Origin: a virus
DNA: 36,641 bases
IMG/VR virus record: IMGVR_UViG_3300044225_002348
Location: 1-36,641 of that record
Direction: 5' to 3' (one strand)
Made by a program: the position numbers and the translations under genes. Positions 30,762-36,641 of the stretch are shown in pieces. A model generated the notes under the pieces. It saw only the letters and a program-made list of their open reading frames with translations, did not search any database and was not told the DNA's origin. The stretch's first letter is position 1; every line of letters begins with the position of its first letter.

Positions 30762-33629
30762 ATGGCACTTACAGATCCTAAGACACCTGAGGGCATGGCC
30801 TTGCAGGGCGATTTACTGCGCCCGTTAGAGGGCAATGAAATGCAGCCCGTCCAGACTGCTGGGCTATTTGACGCGCTAGGCAAGGCAGTAGGTGGCCCGG
30901 TACTGAACAGGGCTCAACAGCGCCTGCGCGAGTTGCAGACACAGCCACAGCCGGCAGCCCCTGAGATTGCTACAGATGCAGTTTCGGTTGATCCTGTTTA
31001 TGAGGCACAGCTTAAAGCAATGACCGCGCCTTACCAAGGTGACGGCGTGAATATCAAACCCACAGAGGCAGAGGCAGCTGCTGTGGCAAAAGCTATGAAT
31101 AGACCTTCTCAAGTGAGTGATGAGGGGTTGTTAAGCGATTTTCGGGCAGTTGGCGCTCGTGGTGATGAAAAAATACCAGATGAGGGGAGGGTCTTAGCGT
31201 CTATTGAGGCCATAAGCCAGACTTACAGAGCCGATATCTCTGGAGCTGCTCGCGATGAAATGAAAGATAAGGCTGTTAGAGATTTGGCCAATCTCTTGGG
31301 AACTACTCAGAAAAAAGTATTACAAACCAAAATACTGGGCAGAGAACGTGGCGAAACTTTCAATGCTGAAACAATGCTTGCCGCGAGGGATTTGTTAGTT
31401 TCAGAAATGAACACTCTGGATAGGCTGGCAGCCATAGCTGAAACAGGTAGTGATTCAGACGCACTTAAATTCCGCACACAGCTAGAACTTGTGTCCCAGT
31501 TACAAGCGCAAGTAAAAGGCGCTCAGACCGAAATTGCCAGGGCGCTATCGTCTTTTCGCATACCCGCAAGGAACTATTCCGGCGACCAAGACCCAATAAT
31601 GAAGGCAGCTGCAACGACCACTATATTGGACGATTTTGGCGGTGCCGGCACTGTGCGTGATATGGCAAAAGCATATCGTCAATCAGGCTCTCAACACGCT
31701 AGGGCAGCATTTGCCAGGAGCGTAACAAAACTAAAAGTGCGTGAGAGCTTGGATGCCTTTTATGAAATGTGGATTAACGGCCTGCTAAGTAATCCAGTTA
31801 CTCATATTAAAAACGTAACTGGTGCTTTTCTTACTACTGGCGCGCATGTGCCGGAGATGTACGGTGCCGCAATGGTTGGTGGCATGAGGCGCGCTTTGGG
31901 CGGCCGGGGTGGCGTCACAGCAGCTGACGCTCATGCCTCTGTGTTCGGTGCCATTATGGGGCTGCGGGATGCGTATGGCGCTGCAGCCAGGGGTTTTGCA
32001 ACTGGCGAGAAACCATTGCCAGGTACAAAAATTGATTTTCAGCCATCTAATATGATTGGCAACAAAAACAAACGAGTGGAACATGCTTTTAGCGCCGAAG
32101 CCTTTGGCGCTCAGGGTCCGATGGGAACATCGATAGACGCGCTAGGACGCCTATTAACAATAAACCGTATTCCAACACGGGCGCTAGAATTTGAAGATAC
32201 TTATTTCAAGGTAGTGGCACACCGCATGTCTTTGTATGAGTCGGCCATGCGCTCTGGGCGGCAGAAAGGTTTCAAAGGGGATGACCTAGCAGAGCACGTT
32301 GCAAATTACCTATATGACCCTCCAGCGATAGCCATCAAACATGCTGATGCCCACGCAAAATATGTGACCTTGCAAACTGATTTAGACGAGGTTGGCAGAA
32401 ACATTGGCGGCCTGCGGAAAATACCTGGCATGAGGTATTTCCTGCCATTCTTCAAAACGCCTTATAATGCTTTTAAATACGCCATGTTGGATCGCTCTTT
32501 TGTGGGCGCGATCTATGGTGAGAGCGCAAGAGCAATAAAAAGAGCAAATGCGCCCGGCGCGTCTATGGCTGACAAAGCTGCTGGAGATTTGGCGATTGCC
32601 AGGCTTTCGCTAGGCACAATGACTGCGGCATTAATATTCCATTTTTCTCAAACTGGGGAGGTTACTGGAAGAGGTCCAACTGATAGGGGCCTGCGAGCAT
32701 CAATGATGCGTAGTGGGTGGCGCCCTTATTCTGTCAAAATTGGTGACGAGTATTTTAGCTACCAAACAGCAGAGCCATTTTCATCGATTTTAGGAATGGC
32801 GGCAGATGCCGGCGAAGCAATGCAATACGGCGGTATGGATGCTGACAAAAGCGAAGATATTTATGCGGCTGTCGCCGCTGTTGTTGGAAACCAGCTGACC
32901 AACAAGACATTTATGCAGGGCTTTAGTAACTTGGTTAAAACACTAAATGACCCGGTTCGTTATGGAAAATCTACAGCTGATAGCTTCATACGATCTTTGA
33001 CGCCACGCGGGGTTGCAGCTGTTGAACGTATGATGGACCCAGAGGTAAGGGCGGCTGTTGATGCTGTTGACTCATTTAGATCTCAAATCCCTGGTTTAAG
33101 TTCTTCTTTGCCAGCCCGGCGTAACTTTTGGGGGCAAACAATTTACACAAGTGAAGCATTTGGCCCTGATTTGGTAAGCCCGATATACATGGGGCAGTTC
33201 GGGCCAAACCAGCTGGACCCAGATCCCGCTCGCGCTAAACAGGCCTTTGAGCTCGACCAGGAGTTCAAGGCTATTAAATGGGGGCCGACAGATCACCCAA
33301 GCAATTTTGATGACATGATTGAGTTTGGGCCAATGATGAAAGCCCGATATCACGACTATGCCGGCATGAGAGCCCTGCAAACGATTACCCAGACTGTGGG
33401 GATGCCGGAATATCAAAAGTTCCGCAATGCCTTTGTAAACAACGGAGACAAGCTGGCCCGAGATCAGGCCATCTTGATGCTGCGCAGCGCCACGCTATCA
33501 GCTAGGGAAATGGCAAAAGCTGACTTGATGTCCGACAAAGAATTTGGCCCTGAGCTGCTGGAGCTTATTGGAAGAGCAAACGACAAAAGATCTAAGCAGG
33601 CAGATAACATTATGGAAGTATTGAGATGA
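30762..33629 (+). CDS. Large internal virion protein (T7 gp16-like position)
   Basis: A 955-residue protein of the ejection apparatus by position between the gp15-like genes and the fibre. The N-terminal 280 residues are helical and charged; then FYEMWINGLLSNPVTHIKNV opens a long conserved region with several hydrophobic stretches (TGAHVPEMYGAAMVGGMRRA, LSLGTMTAALIFHF) and KIPGMRYFLPFFKTPYNAFK, wording I associate with the largest internal proteins of marine podoviruses. Membrane-active helices fit transport of DNA across the inner membrane. No peptidoglycan-cleaving motif is seen. Ribosome site is modest (GGGAAA); the stop overlaps the fibre start. Confidence 0.72.
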   Translation: MALTDPKTPEGMALQGDLLRPLEGNEMQPVQTAGLFDALGKAVGGPVLNRAQQRLRELQTQPQPAAPEIATDAVSVDPVYEAQLKAMTAPYQGDGVNIKPTEAEAAAVAKAMNRPSQVSDEGLLSDFRAVGARGDEKIPDEGRVLASIEAISQTYRADISGAARDEMKDKAVRDLANLLGTTQKKVLQTKILGRERGETFNAETMLAARDLLVSEMNTLDRLAAIAETGSDSDALKFRTQLELVSQLQAQVKGAQTEIARALSSFRIPARNYSGDQDPIMKAAATTTILDDFGGAGTVRDMAKAYRQSGSQHARAAFARSVTKLKVRESLDAFYEMWINGLLSNPVTHIKNVTGAFLTTGAHVPEMYGAAMVGGMRRALGGRGGVTAADAHASVFGAIMGLRDAYGAAARGFATGEKPLPGTKIDFQPSNMIGNKNKRVEHAFSAEAFGAQGPMGTSIDALGRLLTINRIPTRALEFEDTYFKVVAHRMSLYESAMRSGRQKGFKGDDLAEHVANYLYDPPAIAIKHADAHAKYVTLQTDLDEVGRNIGGLRKIPGMRYFLPFFKTPYNAFKYAMLDRSFVGAIYGESARAIKRANAPGASMADKAAGDLAIARLSLGTMTAALIFHFSQTGEVTGRGPTDRGLRASMMRSGWRPYSVKIGDEYFSYQTAEPFSSILGMAADAGEAMQYGGMDADKSEDIYAAVAAVVGNQLTNKTFMQGFSNLVKTLNDPVRYGKSTADSFIRSLTPRGVAAVERMMDPEVRAAVDAVDSFRSQIPGLSSSLPARRNFWGQTIYTSEAFGPDLVSPIYMGQFGPNQLDPDPARAKQAFELDQEFKAIKWGPTDHPSNFDDMIEFGPMMKARYHDYAGMRALQTITQTVGMPEYQKFRNAFVNNGDKLARDQAILMLRSATLSAREMAKADLMSDKEFGPELLELIGRANDKRSKQADNIMEVLR

Positions 33630-36202
33630 CAGTATCAAGCACCGCAAATAAAGTTAGCTATTCTGGCAACGGGTCTTTGGACACCTTTGCCTATACCTTC
33701 AAGATATTTGCCGACAGTGATCTGAAGGTCTTTATCAGGACTAGCGCCGGCACAGAGACGCTAAAAACGATCAGCACCCACTACACGGTTACTAATGCCG
33801 GGGTGGCTACTGGCGGCAATGTCGTTTTCACCTCAGGCAATATACCGGCCAGCGGCGAGACTGTTGTTATCCAGCGTGAGCTTACGCTGACACAAGGCAC
33901 CGACTACGTTGAGAATGACCCGTTCCCGGCGCAGAGCCATGAGGATGCGCTTGACCGGCTAACCTTTGTCACCCAGCAGATGCAGGAAGAGCTGGACAGA
34001 TCTATCAAAGCATCTGTGACAAACACCATTACAAACTCTGAGTTTACAGTGTCAGCCACAGACCGGGCCAACAAGGTCTTTGCGTTTGATGCATCTGGGA
34101 ATCTATCTGTCACCCAGGAGCTCGGCACGAACAGAGGGGATTGGGCAGCATCGACAAGCTATGCTGTGCGCGACCTGGTCAAAGACACTAGCACTGGCAA
34201 TATCTTTTTTGTAAATGAGGCACACACAAGCTCTGGCTCACAGCCCCTGACAACTAACGCCAACAGCGCTAAATACGACCTGATTGTTGATGCTGCGTCT
34301 GCGACCACAAGCGCGTCAGCTGCGGCGTCAAGCGCTACTGCAGCCGCATCCAGTGCCTCAACGGCATCAACCCAGGCATCCAATGCCTCGACCAGCGCAT
34401 CAACATCTTCAACCCAGGCATCAAATGCGGCATCATCTGCCACGGCAGCGGCGTCATCTGCTACTGCCGCCGCCGCATCAGCCACCTCTGCGGCAGCCTC
34501 GCTGGATGCTTTCGATGATAATTACTTAGGGGCAAAGTCTAGTGATCCAAGCACCGACAACGATGGTGATGCCCTTACCGCTGGTGACTTGTACTTTAAT
34601 ACATCAAGCAATGTCTTAAAGGTGTACAACGGTTCAGCGTGGCAGGAAGCTACTTTGGTTACGACTGCCACCACGGCAGAGCTGAACATCATGGATGGCG
34701 ACACCTCTGCGTCATCCACCACTGTGGCAGACGCTGACCGTGTCGTATTCAACGATGCTGGCACCATGAAGCAAGTGGCAGTCACAGACCTGGCTGCCTA
34801 CTTTGATGATGAAATCACCGCCATGCCTAACCTTGTTACAACAGGCGCACTAAATTCTGGCAGCATCACAAGCGGCTTTGGCGCGATAGACAACGGTTCT
34901 AGCAATATCACCACGACAGGCGTTGGAACATTCGGCTCACTGGATATTAGCGGAGACATTGACGTGGACGGCACCACAAACCTAGATGTCGTAGACATTG
35001 ATGGTGCTGTTGATATGGCGTCCACATTGCAAGTCGACGGCGCAATAACATCATCTGCTGGCGCAACAATCACTACTGCCGATAACACTGCACAGCTTAC
35101 TATAAAATCTACGGACGCAGATGCAAGTGGTGGTCCTTTTATAGATTTAATAAGAGACAGCAGCAGCCCTGCGGCCAATGATATTGTAGGTTTACTTAGA
35201 TTCCGTAATGATAATTCAGCAGGAGACGTACACACTTACGGTTTAATCCAGTCAAAAATCTTAGATGCTACTGATGGCAGTGAAGATATGGGGCTGGAAA
35301 TAACAATGAATAAAGATGGCACGAATCGTAGCAGAATAGAGTGTCTTGCTGCCGAAACTGTGTTTAATGAGGATAGTGTAGACCTAGACTTCCGTGTTGA
35401 GTCCAACGGCAACGCTAACATGCTGGTTGTGGATGCGGGTAATGATAAAGTCGGCATTGGGACTAACGTCCCAGCAAACAAATTATCTGTGGTTGGTGGA
35501 GATTTTGGAACACTCCTTCTAGATAACGCTAACTCATCTCACGGAACACAAATTCTTTTTCAAGCAAATGGCACAGCCAACACAGGTGGTGACATTCAGA
35601 TGTCTGATGCTGGCGGTATGAAGATTAGAACGCTTGCAGTTGAACCAATTACACTTGCTACTTCTGCGTCCGCTGGTTCTCCTGCTAATGTGCTTGTTCT
35701 TGGAACAAATAAAGATGTGACTGTTAGCGACGGCGACCTTGTGATTGGCACAAGTGGTCATGGCATTAGTTTTGCTGCAACCGGTGATGCTAGTGGCGCG
35801 ACCAGTGAACTTCTTGACGACTATGAAGAAGGCACTTGGACTCCAGTGTTAACAACAAGTTCTGGAACTCCTGCTACTTATGGCACACAACAGATAGGAA
35901 AATATGTAAAAATTGGTGATTTGGTACACATTTATTTTGATATTGCAATCAACCAAGTAAACAACAGTAATACAACTCTTGTTTCTGGACATCCTTTCAA
36001 TTCAGTAAATAACGACGCACTGGCAGTTAGTTTCTTTAGCACTTTGGCTGTCAGTCCCGTGTTTGTACAGTTTCAATCTGTTGGGTCAAGTGGTTTCATG
36101 GCCGTCGGCCTGACAAGCGCAGGGACAAACATTACCAACGGGCTTGGAATATTCGGAAATAGCGCAAGAATAATAGCAAGTGGCACTTACAGAACAGCAT
36201 AG
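33626..36202 (+). CDS. Tail fibre, T7 gp17-type N-terminus (allele 2 tip)
   Basis: An 858-residue fibre. Residues about 3-130 are the T7 gp17-like tail-attachment domain (ANKVSYSGNGSLDTFAYTFK, QGTDYVENDPFPAQSHEDAL). About 225-290 is an Ala/Ser/Thr-rich stalk, then YLGAKSSDPSTDNDGDALTA and a shaft (from 349) shared with the window start. After about residue 474 it departs from the other copy: no YadA repeats and no S74 domain. The last part (735-858) starts YEEGTWTPVL, a C-terminal domain seen in many phage fibres. It should bind the host receptor. Confidence 0.9.
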   Translation: MTVSSTANKVSYSGNGSLDTFAYTFKIFADSDLKVFIRTSAGTETLKTISTHYTVTNAGVATGGNVVFTSGNIPASGETVVIQRELTLTQGTDYVENDPFPAQSHEDALDRLTFVTQQMQEELDRSIKASVTNTITNSEFTVSATDRANKVFAFDASGNLSVTQELGTNRGDWAASTSYAVRDLVKDTSTGNIFFVNEAHTSSGSQPLTTNANSAKYDLIVDAASATTSASAAASSATAAASSASTASTQASNASTSASTSSTQASNAASSATAAASSATAAAASATSAAASLDAFDDNYLGAKSSDPSTDNDGDALTAGDLYFNTSSNVLKVYNGSAWQEATLVTTATTAELNIMDGDTSASSTTVADADRVVFNDAGTMKQVAVTDLAAYFDDEITAMPNLVTTGALNSGSITSGFGAIDNGSSNITTTGVGTFGSLDISGDIDVDGTTNLDVVDIDGAVDMASTLQVDGAITSSAGATITTADNTAQLTIKSTDADASGGPFIDLIRDSSSPAANDIVGLLRFRNDNSAGDVHTYGLIQSKILDATDGSEDMGLEITMNKDGTNRSRIECLAAETVFNEDSVDLDFRVESNGNANMLVVDAGNDKVGIGTNVPANKLSVVGGDFGTLLLDNANSSHGTQILFQANGTANTGGDIQMSDAGGMKIRTLAVEPITLATSASAGSPANVLVLGTNKDVTVSDGDLVIGTSGHGISFAATGDASGATSELLDDYEEGTWTPVLTTSSGTPATYGTQQIGKYVKIGDLVHIYFDIAINQVNNSNTTLVSGHPFNSVNNDALAVSFFSTLAVSPVFVQFQSVGSSGFMAVGLTSAGTNITNGLGIFGNSARIIASGTYRTA
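34670..35047 (+). repeat. Diverged repeat of fibre shaft, copy 2
   Basis: Partner of 23-400. Third-position differences dominate, so both copies have been kept as functional protein. Beyond 35047 the two fibre tips are unrelated. Confidence 0.9.
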
Positions 36203-36211
36203 GAGACTGAT

Positions 36212-36490
36212 ATGGCACTAACAGAAGAAACAGTAGAAGACAAGATTGAAGTAGTTGGCGACCATAAAATCGTACAAGTTCGCACCGCAACTGTGATTAA
36301 AAAAGATGGTATGGAAATTAATCGTAGTTTTCATCGGCACCAAGTGTCACCTAGTGTAAAAACAGATAGCGGTTGGTCCGACACAGACATCAGCGGTGAA
36401 ACAGCAGAAGTACAAGCTATCTGCAATGCCGTGTGGACTGATGCTGTAAAGACTGCATATCAGAAAATGGTAGATGCACAAGAACTTTAA
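36212..36490 (+). CDS. Small protein downstream of tail-fibre tip (allele 2)
   Basis: A 92-residue soluble protein (EETVEDKIEVVGDHKIVQVR, RTATVIKKDGMEINRSFHRH, SGWSDTDISGETAEVQAICN) with the look of small proteins that follow fibre genes in marine phages. It has a clear ribosome site (AGGAGA) and takes the place of the unrelated 80-residue protein at 2460-2702. Association with its own fibre tip suggests a tip-specific assembly role; not proven. Confidence 0.72.
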   Translation: MALTEETVEDKIEVVGDHKIVQVRTATVIKKDGMEINRSFHRHQVSPSVKTDSGWSDTDISGETAEVQAICNAVWTDAVKTAYQKMVDAQEL

Positions 36491-36496
36491 TTAAAG

Positions 36497-36641
36497 ATGG
36501 ATTTAGTTCACATAATAGACGGTTTGATTGGCGTTCTGGTCATGGCTGGCGGCTGGTTCCTCGGATCACAAGCGCGTGAGGTCAAGCGGCTGGATATCTT
36601 GATAAACAGGACACGCGAGGACTTTGTGTCGCGTGGCGAGT
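36497..36641 (+). CDS. Small membrane protein, 5' end of second copy (3' partial)
   Basis: The first 48 codons of the gene at 2702-2920, cut by the right edge. The protein is the same so far (MDLVHIIDGLIGVLVMAGGW...). DNA differs only at synonymous sites up to 36538 and is identical afterwards, so the sequence beyond the edge is expected to continue as at 2847. Confidence 0.9.
   Translation, partial: MDLVHIIDGLIGVLVMAGGWFLGSQAREVKRLDILINRTREDFVSRGE
36539..36641 (+). repeat. Exact 103-bp overlap with 2744-2846, copy 2
   Basis: Right-hand partner of the repeat at 2744. It reaches the last base of the window without a mismatch. Confidence 0.93.

Noticed and set aside
34284-34529. Proline/histidine-rich frame within the fibre stalk
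   Set aside because: It is a frame shadow of the Ala/Ser-rich stalk of the fibre and has no start signal.
33626-36202. Diversity-generating retroelement acting on the fibre
   Set aside because: No reverse transcriptase and no template/variable repeat pair with adenine-biased changes; the differences between the two fibre copies are silent third-position changes of all kinds.

Overview
The window is most simply read as a nearly complete genome of a temperate marine podovirus (short-tailed phage). The host is probably an alphaproteobacterium. This is inferred from moderate GC, protein families typical of marine alphaproteobacterial phages, and integration at a tRNA 3' end; no host gene is present to prove it. 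The virion genes are laid out as in T7-like phages (portal, scaffold, capsid, tail tubes A and B, gp13/gp14/gp15/gp16-like ejection proteins, fibre with a gp17-type N-terminus). However, no DNA polymerase, primase, helicase or RNA polymerase is visible. Instead there is an integrase, a cI/cro-like switch and an exonuclease/annealing recombination operon.

Layout: 23-2702, C-terminal part of a tail fibre (about 31 YadA-head-like repeats plus an S74 intramolecular chaperone domain) and a small partner gene. 2702-5017, membrane and lysis genes ending in a holin-like protein and an M15 peptidase endolysin. 5010-5573, three very small basic proteins. 5576-5811, an elaborate phage attachment site (tRNA 3' end, terminator, spaced direct repeats). 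5853-7445, integrase promoter, integrase and one unknown gene. 7552-10212 (minus strand), leftward operon: exonuclease, a 38-residue membrane peptide, winged-helix protein, Rad52-like annealing candidate, unknown, excisionase candidate. 10274-11375, repressor and divergent Cro-like gene. 11368-13731, rightward early genes (VRR-NUC nuclease, adenine methyltransferase, zinc-ribbon-like proteins, DUF6362-like protein). 13732-13937, structured leader. 13938-33629, packaging, head, tail and ejection genes. 33626-36641, a complete tail fibre, a different small partner gene and a second copy of the start of the membrane gene at 2702.

The two ends overlap in an informative way. Bases 23 to about 400 are a diverged homologue of 34670 to about 35047, and the last 103 bases are identical to 2744-2846. 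The window therefore wraps around a circular or concatemeric genome, and its two ends carry two alternative tail-fibre tips. Closing the circle through one tip gives about 33.8 kb and through the other about 34.6 kb. The alternative tips, each with its own small downstream gene between conserved borders, are the most interesting system here.

Regulation can be partly read. The integrase promoter carries a palindromic operator (CGTTAAACGTCAATA) that is nearly identical to a site between cI and cro, and its CGTCAATA half recurs at the promoter-like sequence before the packaging genes. A GGGTCAC-N4-GGGTCAC element found on both arms of the attachment site recurs, inverted and with one mismatch, just upstream of the large terminase gene.
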